Part shown: positions 9,660 to 18,163 of the stretch, in pieces
How the letters are laid out: the number at the start of each line of letters is the position of its first letter
Numbering within the stretch: the stretch's first letter is position 1
From: Streptomyces calvus
GTDB lineage: Bacteria; Actinomycetota; Actinomycetes; Streptomycetales; Streptomycetaceae
DNA length: 64,000 nt
NCBI RefSeq assembly: GCF_006782915.1
Contig: NZ_VCNP01000010.1
Location: 1 to 64,000, forward strand
Reading direction: 5' to 3'
The notes under the pieces: model-generated
Database searches by the model: none
What the model was told of the DNA's origin: nothing
The model's input: the letters and a program-made list of their open reading frames with translations, nothing else
Program-made: the position numbers and the translations under genes

Positions 9660-11708
9660 TCACCGCGCGCAGACCTCGGCGGCGGCCGGTGCGTAGCCGG
9701 TGGGCCGGGCGGTGAAGGTGCCGCGGCCCTGGGTGCGGCTGCGCAACCGGGTCGCGTAGCCGAACAGTTCGGCCAGCGGAACGGTCGCGGTGACGACCGC
9801 CGCGCCCGCCCGCCCGGACGATCCGGTCACCCGGCCGCGCCGCGCGGCGAGATCGCCGAGCACGCCGCCCACCGCGTCCTCCGGCACGGTGACCGTGACC
9901 TCGGCGACCGGCTCCAGCAGCACCATCGCGCAGGCCCGCAGGGCGTCCCGCAGCCCGAGCCGGCCGGCGGTGCGGAAGGCGGTGTCCGAGGAGTCCTTTA
10001 CGTGGGTCGACCCGTCGGTGAGCGTGACCCGCAGCCCGGTCACCGGATGCCCGCCGAGCGGTCCCTCGGCCAGGGCGTCCCGGCAGCCGGCCTCGACCGC
10101 GCGGACGTACTCCTGCGGCACGCGCCCGCCGACGACCACCGAGCGGAACTCGAACCCGGACTCCGGCGACGCGAGCGGCTCGACGTCGAGCACGACATGC
10201 GCGAACTGGCCCGCGCCGCCGTCCTGTTTGACGTGCCGGAACACGAAGCCGGACACACCGCGGCCGACGGTCTCCCGGTGACTGACCCGGGGCCGGCCGA
10301 CGTTGACGCCCAGTGCGTGCTCGCGCCGGATCTTCTCCACCGCGACCTCCAGGTGCAGCTCGCCCATGCCGGACAGCACCGTCTGACCGGTCTCGGCGTC
10401 GGTGCGCACGACCAGTGAGGGGTCCTCCTCGGCGAGCCGTGCCAGCGCCGCCGCCAGACGCCCGGTGTCGGTGCCCTTCAGTGCCTCGACCGCGACGGAG
10501 ACGACCGGTTCGGCGGCACCCGGGGGTTCCAGGAGCAGCGGGGCGTCCGGTGCGCACAGGGTGGCGCCGGCGCGGGCGGACTTCAGTCCGACCACGGCGA
10601 CGATGTCCCCGGCGGTCGCGCGGTCCAGCGGGGCGTGCCGGTCGGCCCGGACCCGCAGGATGCGGCCGATGCGCTCGGCGCGCCGCCCGGTCGCGTCCCA
10701 CACGGTGTCTCCCTTCTCGATCGTGCCGGAGTAGATGCGGAGGTAGGTCAGGCGCCCGGTCGGTGTGGCGTTCACCTTGAAGGCGAGCGCGGTCAGCGGT
10801 GCCGCCGGGTCGGCGGCCCGTTCCTGCTCGCTGCCGTCGTCGCGGGTGCCGCGCACCGGCGGCACGTCGAGCGGCGAGGGCAGGTAGGCGAGCACGGCGT
10901 CCAGCAGTGGCTCGATGCCGCGGTTGCGGTAGGCGGAGCCGCACAGGACGACGACGGCGTCACCACCGCGGGTCAGGTCCCGCAGGGCGGAGCCGAGCGT
11001 GGCGTCGCCGAGCGAGCCGGTGTCGCAGAACTCCTCCAGGGCGCCCGGGTGGAGTTCGGCGACGGACTCCTCCAGCATCCGGCGCCGCCGTGCAGCCTCC
11101 TCGCGCAGGGCGTCCGGCACCGGTGCCGGGTCGGCGGCCTCGCCCGCGTCGCTCCAGGTCAGGGCGCGCATGCGGACGAGGTCGACGACGCCGGTGAAGG
11201 TGTCCTGCGCGCCGATCGGCAACTGCACCGCCAGCGGCGCGGGGTGCAGCCGTTCGCGGACGGAGGCGACGGCGGCGTCCAGGTCGGCGCCGGCCCGGTC
11301 CATCTTGTTGACGAACGCGATGCGCGGTACGCCGTGCCGGTCGGCCTGCCGCCACACCGACTCGCTCTGCGGTTCCACCCCGGCGACCGCGTCGAACACG
11401 GCGACGGCGCCGTCGAGGACGCGCAGGGAGCGCTCCACCTCGTCGGCGAAGTCGACGTGGCCGGGCGTGTCGATGAGGTTGACGCGGTGGCCGTTCCAGG
11501 AGCAGCTGACGGCGGCGGCGAAGATGGTGATGCCCCGGTCGCGTTCCTGCGGGTCGTAGTCGGTGACGGTGGTGCCGTCGTGCACCTCGCCGCGCTTGTG
11601 CGTGGTGCCGGTGGCGTACAGGATCCGCTCGGTGACGGTGGTCTTGCCGGCGTCGACGTGGGCGAGGATGCCGAGGTTGCGGACGGTGGCAAGCGGGTTG
11701 GCGCGCAT
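9660..11708 (-). CDS. Elongation factor G-like translational GTPase (second paralogue)
   Basis: A 682-residue GTPase with full EF-G architecture. G1 is [11 protein letters not shown] (about residues 14-24), the switch region contains RDRGITI, G3 is [11 protein letters not shown] and G4 is [12 protein letters not shown]. Domain II, domain III ([14 protein letters not shown]), domain IV ([10 protein letters not shown] loop) and domain V ([22 protein letters not shown]) are all recognisable. It differs from housekeeping EF-G in the effector segment ([10 protein letters not shown] instead of ITSAATT-type) and stands alone, not in the rpsL-rpsG-fusA-tuf operon, so it is an accessory paralogue. Roles known for such paralogues include ribosome recycling and antibiotic tolerance; which applies here is unknown. 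Confidence 0.88.
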   Translation of the reverse strand: MRANPLATVRNLGILAHVDAGKTTVTERILYATGTTHKRGEVHDGTTVTDYDPQERDRGITIFAAAVSCSWNGHRVNLIDTPGHVDFADEVERSLRVLDGAVAVFDAVAGVEPQSESVWRQADRHGVPRIAFVNKMDRAGADLDAAVASVRERLHPAPLAVQLPIGAQDTFTGVVDLVRMRALTWSDAGEAADPAPVPDALREEAARRRRMLEESVAELHPGALEEFCDTGSLGDATLGSALRDLTRGGDAVVVLCGSAYRNRGIEPLLDAVLAYLPSPLDVPPVRGTRDDGSEQERAADPAAPLTALAFKVNATPTGRLTYLRIYSGTIEKGDTVWDATGRRAERIGRILRVRADRHAPLDRATAGDIVAVVGLKSARAGATLCAPDAPLLLEPPGAAEPVVSVAVEALKGTDTGRLAAALARLAEEDPSLVVRTDAETGQTVLSGMGELHLEVAVEKIRREHALGVNVGRPRVSHRETVGRGVSGFVFRHVKQDGGAGQFAHVVLDVEPLASPESGFEFRSVVVGGRVPQEYVRAVEAGCRDALAEGPLGGHPVTGLRVTLTDGSTHVKDSSDTAFRTAGRLGLRDALRACAMVLLEPVAEVTVTVPEDAVGGVLGDLAARRGRVTGSSGRAGAAVVTATVPLAELFGYATRLRSRTQGRGTFTARPTGYAPAAAEVCAR

Positions 11709-12232
11709 GGCCCGTGGCCTTTCGGAAGGTGTGGAGAAGGGCGGCGCGATTTCCCCGGCGCACGACGGCGCACGCCCCTGCCCTGCAGGGGGTGCGGGAT
11801 CGGGTTATCAGGCGTGCGTCGTGGGCATCCGGTGCCGGCCGCGCAGCGGGCACCGGACGGCCCGGGACACCAGGATCACCTCGGAGCGTGCGGACCGGGT
11901 CCGGGGAGCGGCGACGGCGGCGTGGTCACGCACGGTCCGACTCCCCCCACTGGTCTCGAAGGCGCGGCCGACTGGCGGGCCGCGCTGCTGCTGGTCGCCG
12001 AGTGTAGGCGCGGGCCGGAGGTCGGAGCCAGGCATTTTCTGAGGCCACGTGCCTGCGCGAGACCCTCCACCCTCTTCTCACATTGTGGGATGGAGTTCCT
12101 GAGAATTGAGATGTTTGAGATCGTCTGGGTGCCCGCACCGTTCGCGCGGCCTCTCCTGAGTGGGACGCGTGGCGCCTCGCGGGCCGTCGGCGCCCGCCGT
12201 CGGCGACCGTTCTCCCCCGGAAAGACCGTGAA
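11709..12232. other. 524-bp intergenic region between divergent EF-G-like and MHS genes
   Basis: No convincing coding sequence: the frames here are Arg/Pro/Gly-rich shadows without family matches. The right half (about 12060-12130) is noticeably less GC-rich and contains the palindrome at 12076-12090, so it probably holds the MHS transporter promoter. The left part presumably carries the EF-G-like promoter. Confidence 0.6.
12076..12090. promoter_or_regulatory. Operator-like inverted repeat upstream of the MHS transporter
   Basis: TCTCACATTGTGGGA: seven-base arms around a central T with one mismatch, in an AT-richer patch 142 bp before the transporter start. It looks like a repressor site; no regulator gene lies alongside. 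Confidence 0.4.
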
Positions 12233-13645
12233 ATGCCCGCACCAACCACCAGCCCGGCCCCGGCACCCGTCAACTCGCGGTCCCGCGTGCTCATCGCGAG
12301 CCTCATCGGCACGACGATCGAGTTCTACGACTTCTACATCTACGCCACCGCCGCGGTCCTGGTCTTCCCCACGCTCTTCTTCCCGAGCAGCGACCCGACC
12401 ACGGCGCTGCTGTCGTCCTTCGCGGTGTTCGGCGCCGCGATGGTGGCCCGGCCGATCGGCGCCGTCGTCTTCGGACACCTCGGCGACCGGCTCGGACGCA
12501 AGGGCACGCTGGTCGCCTCGCTCCTCACCATGGGCATCGCCACGTTCCTCATCGGCGTGCTGCCCACCTACGAGCAGGCCGGCTGGATCGCCACCGCGCT
12601 GCTGGTGCTGATGCGGCTGGCGCAGGGCTTCGCGCTCGGCGGCGAGTGGAGCGGCGCGGCCCTGGTCGCCACCGAGAACGCGCCGAGCGACAAGCGGGCC
12701 CTGTACGGCACCTTCCCGCAGCTGGGCGCGCCGCTCGGCTTCATCATCGGCAACGGCCTGTTCCTGCTCATCGGCGCGCTGCTGCCGTCCGCGGCGGGCG
12801 CCGACCCGTCGCAGCCCTCGCAGGCCTTCCTGGACTGGGGCTGGCGGGTGCCGTTCCTGTTCTCCGCGGTGATGGTGGCGATCGGCCTGTGGGTGCGGAT
12901 GCGCCTGGTCGAGTCGACGGTCTTCGCCAAGACCCGCGAGGCCGGTCTGGTGCGGAAGCTGCCGCTGGCCACCGTCTTCCGCAGCCACTGGAAGCAGCTG
13001 GTCCTCGGCACCTTCTTCATGCTGGCGACGTACGTGCTGTTCTACCTGATGACGACGTTCTCGCTGAGCTACGGCCGGACGCCCGAGGACGCCGCCGTGC
13101 CGGGCCTCGGGTACAGCTACACCACCTTCGTCCTGATGATGATCTTCGGTGTGCTGTTCTTCGCCGTGTTCACGCTGGTCTCCGGTCCGCTCGCCGACAA
13201 GTACGGCCGGCGCGGCACGCTGATCCTGGTCACCGCCGGCATCCTGGTCTTCGGTCTGGTGTGGGTGCCGCTGATCGGTCTGGGCACGCTGGGCGTGGTG
13301 CTGTGGCTGGTGCTCGGCTTCACGCTGATGGGCATGACCTTCGGCCCGATGGGCGCGCTGCTGCCGGAGCTCTTCCCGACGAGCGTGCGCTACACGGGCT
13401 CCGGCATCTCGTACAACGTCAGCTCGATCCTCGGCGCGGCCGTCGCCCCGTTCATCGCGGTGGCCCTGTGGGAGGCCGGCGACGGCTCGCCGTGGCTGGT
13501 CGGTGTCTATCTGTCGGCGATGGCGCTGCTGACCCTGGTCGCGCTGCTGCTCGGCAAGGAGACGAAGGGCGTCGCGCTCGACGAGGGCGAGACCGCGGAC
13601 GGCTCCGGCGCGGACGAGAGCGCGACCGCGAAGGCGTCTTCCTGA
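12233..13645 (+). CDS. MFS transporter, metabolite:H+ symporter (MHS) family
   Basis: A 470-residue membrane protein with about twelve hydrophobic segments. Family signatures are clear: GTTIEFYDFYIYATAA in TM1, the loop 2-3 motif GHLGDRLGRKGTLV, FALGGEWSGAALVATE after TM4, and the second-half signature GPLADKYGRRGTL. MHS proteins (ProP, KgtP, ShiA types) import organic acids, osmolytes or shikimate with protons. The C-terminus is a hydrophilic Glu/Ala/Ser tail. It is monocistronic and followed by a strong hairpin at 13664-13696. With the oxalate island beginning 0.7 kb downstream an organic-acid substrate is plausible, but the sequence does not show it. Confidence 0.88.
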   Translation: MPAPTTSPAPAPVNSRSRVLIASLIGTTIEFYDFYIYATAAVLVFPTLFFPSSDPTTALLSSFAVFGAAMVARPIGAVVFGHLGDRLGRKGTLVASLLTMGIATFLIGVLPTYEQAGWIATALLVLMRLAQGFALGGEWSGAALVATENAPSDKRALYGTFPQLGAPLGFIIGNGLFLLIGALLPSAAGADPSQPSQAFLDWGWRVPFLFSAVMVAIGLWVRMRLVESTVFAKTREAGLVRKLPLATVFRSHWKQLVLGTFFMLATYVLFYLMTTFSLSYGRTPEDAAVPGLGYSYTTFVLMMIFGVLFFAVFTLVSGPLADKYGRRGTLILVTAGILVFGLVWVPLIGLGTLGVVLWLVLGFTLMGMTFGPMGALLPELFPTSVRYTGSGISYNVSSILGAAVAPFIAVALWEAGDGSPWLVGVYLSAMALLTLVALLLGKETKGVALDEGETADGSGADESATAKASS

Positions 13646-13663
13646 ACCGTCCGGCGTCCCATG

Positions 13664-13696
13664 GCGGCCCCTTTCCCTCACTCGGGGAAGGGGCCG
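13664..13696 (+). terminator. Hairpin terminator after the MHS transporter
   Basis: GCGGCCCCTTTCCC (13664-13677) pairs with the GGGGAAGGGGCCGC segment ending at 13696, with one asymmetry near the loop. It starts 18 bp after the transporter stop. Confidence 0.75.
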
Positions 13697-13733
13697 CGGT
13701 GCGTCCCGCGAACGTTGACCGGTGACCGGACGC

Positions 13734-13863
13734 GGAGGCGGGCGGCGGGCCCGGGGCTCGGAGGCGGGCGGCGGGCCCGAGGCTTGGAGGCGGGCGGCGG
13801 GCCCGGGGCGCGGAGGCGGGAGCTGGGCCTGGGGCTCGGAGGCGGGCTGTGGACCTGGGCATA
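13734..13863 (+). repeat. Five tandem copies of a 26-bp G-rich unit
   Basis: Unit GGAGGCGGGCGGCGGGCCCG followed by GGGCTC. Copies start at 13734, 13760, 13786, 13812 and 13838; the first three are nearly identical and the last two diverge. The array lies between the MHS terminator and tRNA-Leu. It is G-run rich on this strand and could form quadruplexes. No conserved coding sequence covers it. Confidence 0.9.
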
Positions 13864-13918
13864 CGAAAAGGGCCTCGACGGTGAAGTCGAAGCCCGGTTT
13901 CCGTACCACTGCGGTGAG

Positions 13919-14003
13919 TGTCCGAGGGGGGACTTGAACCCCCACGCCCGATAAAGGGCACTAGCACCTCAAGCTAGCGCGTCTGCCATTCCGCCACCCG
14001 GAC
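13919..14003 (-). tRNA. tRNA-Leu(GAG)
   Basis: An 85-nt class II tRNA. The acceptor stem GTCCGGG (from 14003) pairs with CTCGGAC, allowing one G-U pair, followed by discriminator A. The anticodon stem CTAGC/GCTAG encloses loop TTGAGGT, giving anticodon GAG, which reads CUC and CUU. The variable arm (TGCCC...GGGCG) and T-arm (GGGGGTTCAAGTCCCCC) are intact. CCA is not encoded. Confidence 0.95.
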
Positions 14004-14158
14004 AAGGTGTTCGCCGCCTTGGCGGGGTGTTCCCCGCGGCGACATGGACAACCATACCAAGCTTTCGCAGTGCCTTTCACCTGCGTTTCCGTGCCCCGGG
14101 TGGCGGTCCGGAGCCGGTGGGCTCCGGACCGTCCGGGGGGCACGGTACGTGTCCGGCT

Positions 14159-14263
14159 GGACACGGAAGGCCGGGCCGGAGCCGGAGGCAAGGGGCCGGA
14201 CACGGGAAGCCGGGCCGGAGGCCAGGGGACCGGACACGCGAAGCCGGGCCGGAGGCCAGGGTT
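14159..14263 (+). repeat. Three degenerate tandem copies of a ~34-bp unit
   Basis: The unit begins CCGGACACGGGAAGCCGGGC. Exact-period copies start at 14196 and 14230, and a longer diverged copy starts at 14159. Related fragments (CCGGATGCC, CCGGACACGGGAAG) continue to about 14328, where the aldehyde dehydrogenase gene ends. Non-coding; no known element recognised. Confidence 0.8.
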
Positions 14264-14334
14264 CCGGGAGGCAGGGACCGGCCGGATGCCGTGTCCGGCC
14301 GGATGCCGGGCCGGCCGGACACGGGAAGTGGCGG

Positions 14335-15879
14335 TCACGGCATGAGGTGGTACTCCGGGAAGTTGCCCGGAAGCCGCTCCCCCGCCGGGCCGCGGGTGAC
14401 GGCGCGGACCAGTAGTTCGCCGCCGACGAACGCGCCGCGCCAGGACGCGCCGAAGCCGCCGAACAGTTCGTCGCGGTCGCCGCGGGAGCGGGGCACGCCG
14501 TGGCCGACCTTGAAGGCGCGGATGTGCGGGGCCAGCCGCTCGTAGGTGGCCCGGTCGTCCGTGGACAGGGTGGCCACCAGGGCGCCGTTGGACGCGTTCA
14601 TGGCGGCCAGCAGTTCCGCCTCGGTGTCGACCAGGACGATGGTGTCGACCGGGCCGAACGGTTCCGCGTGGTGCAGCGGGGAGGAGCGGGGCGGGTTGAG
14701 CAGGGTGACGGGCTGGACGTACGCCGAGGTGTCCTGGCCGGGCAGGAAGCGGGCGTCGGCCGGGGTGCCCCGGTGCAGCGGGACGGCGCCCCGGTCGACG
14801 GCCTCGGCGACCTGGTCGTGCAGTTCCTTCGCCTTGGCCGCGTTGATCACCGGGCCGAAGTCCAGGGCCGGGTACGGGTCGTCGGGGTGTTCGACGGCGA
14901 GGGGGTGTCCGACGCGGAGCGTGCGGACGGCGGGGAGGTAGGCGGCGAGGAACGCGTCGAAGAGGCTGCGTTGGACGACGAAGCGCGGGTAGGCCGTGCA
15001 GCGCTGTTTGCCGTAGTCGAAGAGTTTCGGGATCACCGCGGCGAGCGCGTCCCAGTCGGAGTGGTTCCAGATGCCCCAGGTGTTGAGGCCTTCCTGTTCG
15101 AGGATGTGCCGCTTGCCGAGGTCGGCGACCGCGGTGGCGACTGCGGCGCCGGTGTCGCGGCCGCCGACGAAGGAGACGCAGCCGATCTCGGGTGCCCGCA
15201 CCAGCGCCTCGGACAGTTCGCCTCCGCCGCCGCTGACGAGGGTGACGGGGATGCCCTCGCGGGCGGCGAGCGCCGAGGCCAGGGTGAGGCAGGCGACGCC
15301 GCCGTCGGTCGGTGTCTTGGCGATGACCGCGTTGCCCGCCAGTGCCTGTACCAGCATGGCGTGGACCAGCACGCTCATCGGGTAGTTCCAGCTGGCGATG
15401 TTGGAGACGGGTCCGTCGAGCGGGGCCCGGCCGTCGAGCATGTCGTCGATGCCGTCGACGTACCAGCGCACGCCGTCGATGGCGCGGTCGACGTCCGCCT
15501 GGGCGAGCCGCCAGGGCTTGCCGATCTCCCAGACGAGGAGGAGGGCGAGCAGGTGCCGGTGCTGGGTGAGGGCGTCGAGGGTGGCCGCGACGCGGGCCCG
15601 GCGCTCCGGCAGCGGGATGTGCCGCCAGGCGCGGTGCTGGTCGAGCGCGGCGCGCACGGCCTGCCGGGCGGTGGCCCGGTCCAGGCGTGGCGGGCCCGCC
15701 ACGGGGGTGCCGTCGACGGGGCTGACGGCGGGCAGGGTCCGGCCGTCGGCCTGCCAGGTGGCGTTCCAGAGGTTGAGGACGCGGTCGTCCCGGAAGGCCT
15801 CGGGGGCGACGGCGAGGCAGCGCTGCCAGGCGTCGGTCCAGGAGGTGCCGGATTTGTGGGTGAGGGTGGGTGGTGGCAT
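14335..15879 (-). CDS. Aldehyde dehydrogenase family protein in the oxalate/formyl-CoA island
   Basis: About 514 residues; ATG at 15879 chosen because GGAG lies 7 bp upstream. The NAD(P)-dependent ALDH fold is clear: the NIASWNYPMSVLVHAML cofactor segment, IAKTPTDGG, the Glu motif in LEQEGLNTWG replacing the usual ELGGK, and the catalytic Cys in YGKQRCTAYPRFVV. The Glu motif and cofactor region are divergent, so it is not a standard betaine or acetaldehyde dehydrogenase. It is the last gene of a sucC-sucD-ALDH operon divergent from the CoA-transferase operon, with 66 bp between it and sucD. Possible roles are glyoxylate or aldehyde oxidation, or interconversion of an acyl-CoA and an aldehyde; context cannot decide. 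Confidence 0.8.
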   Translation of the reverse strand: MPPPTLTHKSGTSWTDAWQRCLAVAPEAFRDDRVLNLWNATWQADGRTLPAVSPVDGTPVAGPPRLDRATARQAVRAALDQHRAWRHIPLPERRARVAATLDALTQHRHLLALLLVWEIGKPWRLAQADVDRAIDGVRWYVDGIDDMLDGRAPLDGPVSNIASWNYPMSVLVHAMLVQALAGNAVIAKTPTDGGVACLTLASALAAREGIPVTLVSGGGGELSEALVRAPEIGCVSFVGGRDTGAAVATAVADLGKRHILEQEGLNTWGIWNHSDWDALAAVIPKLFDYGKQRCTAYPRFVVQRSLFDAFLAAYLPAVRTLRVGHPLAVEHPDDPYPALDFGPVINAAKAKELHDQVAEAVDRGAVPLHRGTPADARFLPGQDTSAYVQPVTLLNPPRSSPLHHAEPFGPVDTIVLVDTEAELLAAMNASNGALVATLSTDDRATYERLAPHIRAFKVGHGVPRSRGDRDELFGGFGASWRGAFVGGELLVRAVTRGPAGERLPGNFPEYHLMP

Positions 15880-15945
15880 GCGGTCGCTCCGCTCTCGGTG
15901 CACGGTCGAGAGACAAGGGGTGCCCGTCAAAGGGGCCGGGTGGGG

Positions 15946-16830
15946 TCAGCGGCTTGCGTTCAGTACGGCGAGGACCTGTCGTGCCGTCTCCGTGGGCGTG
16001 TCGCCGACTCTGACTCCGGCCGCCTCCAGCGCTTCCTTCTTCGCCTGCGCCGTACCGGAGGATCCGGAGACGATCGCGCCGGCGTGGCCCATGGTGCGGC
16101 CCTCGGGTGCGGTGAATCCGGCGATGTAGCCGACGACGGGCTTGGTGACGTGGTCGCGGACGTAGGCGGCCGCGCGTTCCTCGGCGTCGCCGCCGATCTC
16201 GCCGATGAGGACGATCAGGTCGGTGTCGGGGTCGTCCTGGAAGGCGGCCAGGCAGTCGATGTGGGTGGTGCCGACGACGGGGTCGCCGCCGATGCCGACG
16301 CAGGTGGAGAAGCCGGTGTCCCGCAGCTCGTACATGAGTTGGTAGGTGAGGGTGCCGGACTTGGAGACCAGGCCGATGCGGCCGGGCTTGGTGATGTCGG
16401 CCGGGATGATGCCGGCGTTGGACTGTCCGGGGCTGATCAGGCCGGGGCAGTTGGGGCCGATGACGCGGGTGCCCCGGGTCCGGGCGTGGGCGATGAAGGC
16501 GACGGAGTCGTGGACGGGGATGCCCTCGGTGATGACGACCGCGAGGCCGATGCCGGCGTCGGCGGCCTCGGTGACGGCGTACTTGGCGAAGGCGGGCGGC
16601 ACGAAGACGACGGTGACGTCGGCTCCCGTCGCGTCCATGCCCTCGGCGACCGAGCCGAAGACGGGCACCCGGCGGTCGTCGAAGTCGACGCTGCGGCCGG
16701 CCTTGCGCGGGTTGACGCCGCCGACGACGTCGGTGCCGGCGGCGAGCATCCGCCGGGTGTGCTTCATGCCCTCGCCGCCGGTCATGCCCTGCACGAGGAC
16801 CTTGCTCTCCTTGGTGAGGTGGATGGCCAT
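15946..16830 (-). CDS. sucD: Succinate-CoA ligase alpha subunit (accessory paralogue)
   Basis: A 294-residue CoA-binding subunit that, with the beta subunit, forms acyl-CoA from a carboxylic acid, CoA and ATP/GTP. The CoA-binding Rossmann part ([20 protein letters not shown]), [12 protein letters not shown] and the phosphohistidine loop ([17 protein letters not shown]) are intact, so it should be active. It starts 14 bp after the sucC stop. Streptomyces normally have a housekeeping sucCD elsewhere; this pair's place beside a formyl-CoA:oxalate CoA-transferase suggests a second copy dedicated to supplying CoA esters, succinyl-CoA or possibly another dicarboxyl-CoA. Substrate assignment is by family only. 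Confidence 0.9.
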   Translation of the reverse strand: MAIHLTKESKVLVQGMTGGEGMKHTRRMLAAGTDVVGGVNPRKAGRSVDFDDRRVPVFGSVAEGMDATGADVTVVFVPPAFAKYAVTEAADAGIGLAVVITEGIPVHDSVAFIAHARTRGTRVIGPNCPGLISPGQSNAGIIPADITKPGRIGLVSKSGTLTYQLMYELRDTGFSTCVGIGGDPVVGTTHIDCLAAFQDDPDTDLIVLIGEIGGDAEERAAAYVRDHVTKPVVGYIAGFTAPEGRTMGHAGAIVSGSSGTAQAKKEALEAAGVRVGDTPTETARQVLAVLNASR

Positions 16831-16844
16831 GTCGTCCGCTCTCC

Positions 16845-17975
16845 TCAGGGTGTGGTGGCGAGTCGGGCGGCCCGTTCGGCGGCGCCGTCCATGGTGGTGG
16901 CCTGTTCGACGAGCGGGTGCGCGTACGCGTCGAGGACGGCCCGTCCCCGGGCCGCGTTGTTGCCGTCGAGGCGTACGACGAGCGGTTTGGTGAGGCGGAC
17001 GGTGTCCAGGGCGCGGACGATGCCGTCGGCGACCGCGTCGCAGGCGGTGATGCCGCCGAAGACGTTGACGAGGACGGACTTCACGGACGGGTCGGAGAGG
17101 ACGACCGACAGGCCGTCCGCCATGACCTGCGCCGAGGCGCCGCCGCCGATGTCGAGGAAGTTGGCGGGGCGGGCTCCGCAGCCGGCGACCACGTCGAGCG
17201 TCGACATGACGAGTCCGGCGCCGTTGCCGATGATGCCGACCTCGCCGTCGAGCTTGACGTAGTCGATGCCCTTGGCGGCCGCGGCGGCCTCCAGCGGGTC
17301 GTGGTGGGTGCTGTGCCCGGTTCCCCAACGCGCCTGGCGGAAGGTCGCGTTGTCGTCCAGGGTGACCTTGCCGTCGAGGGCCGTGATGCGGCCGTCGCGG
17401 GTGCGGGCGAGGGGGTTGACCTCGACGAGCAGGGCGTCCTCCCGGACGAGGACCTCCCACAGCCGGACGAGGACGTCGACGGTCTGCGGTGGCAGTCCGG
17501 CGGCCTCGGCGATACGGGCCGCGGTCGCCGAGGTGACGCCCTCGGCCGGGTCGACGGGGACGCGGGCCACGGCCTCGGGGCGGGTCGCGGCGACCTCCTC
17601 GATGTCCATGCCGCCCTCGGCGGAGGCGATCGCGAGGAAGCAGCCGGCCGCGCGGTCGAGGACGTAGGAGACGTAGAACTCCTCCTCGATGTCGACGGGC
17701 TGGGCCAGCATCACCGTGCCGACCGTGTGGCCCTTGATGTCCATGCCGAGGATCCGGCGTGCCGTCAGTTCCGCCGCGGCCGGGTCGGCGGCGAGCCCGA
17801 CGCCGCCCGCCTTGCCGCGGCCGCCGGTCCTGACCTGGGCTTTGACGACGACGCGGCCGCCGAGCCGGCGGGCGATCTCGCGGGCCTGCCGGGGCGAGTC
17901 GGTGACCTCGGCCCGCGGCACCACGATGCCGTGTTCCTCGAAGAGTTCCCTTGCCTGGTGTTCGTACAGGTCCAT
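16845..17975 (-). CDS. sucC: Succinate-CoA ligase beta subunit (accessory paralogue)
   Basis: A 376-residue ATP-grasp subunit. ATG at 17975 begins [16 protein letters not shown], the standard SucC N-terminus; an upstream TTG-started extension would read through the regulatory region. ATP-grasp elements are [21 protein letters not shown] and [11 protein letters not shown]; the C-terminal ligase domain has FLDIGGGAS and VNVFGGIT. It is the first gene of the leftward operon and faces the TPP-enzyme gene across a divergent region with an inverted repeat at 18087-18110. A role matching SucC in an acyl-CoA synthetase is firm; which acid it activates here is not. Confidence 0.9.
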   Translation of the reverse strand: MDLYEHQARELFEEHGIVVPRAEVTDSPRQAREIARRLGGRVVVKAQVRTGGRGKAGGVGLAADPAAAELTARRILGMDIKGHTVGTVMLAQPVDIEEEFYVSYVLDRAAGCFLAIASAEGGMDIEEVAATRPEAVARVPVDPAEGVTSATAARIAEAAGLPPQTVDVLVRLWEVLVREDALLVEVNPLARTRDGRITALDGKVTLDDNATFRQARWGTGHSTHHDPLEAAAAAKGIDYVKLDGEVGIIGNGAGLVMSTLDVVAGCGARPANFLDIGGGASAQVMADGLSVVLSDPSVKSVLVNVFGGITACDAVADGIVRALDTVRLTKPLVVRLDGNNAARGRAVLDAYAHPLVEQATTMDGAAERAARLATTP

Positions 17976-18086
17976 CTCGGCTCCTGTCTGGAAGTCGCCG
18001 GAAGGTCCGCGAGTGGCCGGAGTCCGACGACCGAAAATGCCGCGCACCCCCTGGACACCACCCATCGGATGCGGGATAACAAGCTT

Positions 18087-18110
18087 CATACAGTATTCGT
18101 CGACTGTATG
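18087..18110. promoter_or_regulatory. Site A: inverted repeat in the sucC/oxc divergent promoter
   Basis: CATACAGT (18087-18094), an 8-bp spacer and ACTGTATG (18103-18110) form a perfect inverted repeat. The internal 12-mer ATTCGTCGACTG (18095-18106) recurs with one or two changes at 46197-46208 (upstream of the gntR gene) and 48932-48943 (second OFA transporter/panE region). This is a probable GntR-type operator controlling both divergent operons. Confidence 0.65.
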
Positions 18111-18163
18111 CAATGTACTGCGAAAGCGTTCCCCGCCCCCTAGGAAGGGACAAGGACTTCGCC

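Noticed and set aside
13919..14003. Integrated element using tRNA-Leu as attachment site
   Set aside because: I found no integrase gene and no duplicated tRNA 3' end within the window.
13734..14263. Possible CRISPR array
   Set aside because: Repeats are directly abutting without spacers, very G-rich and not palindromic as CRISPR repeats are; no cas genes are present.
15946..17975. Housekeeping succinyl-CoA synthetase
   Set aside because: The sequence alone would allow it, but the position divergent from an frc operon and the operator-like site A argue for an accessory copy. The rest of the genome is needed to settle this.
18113..18163. Upstream ATG of the TPP-enzyme gene adding 17 residues
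   Set aside because: It lies beside the regulatory inverted repeat and has no ribosome binding site, whereas ATG at 18164 follows AAGGA at good spacing.
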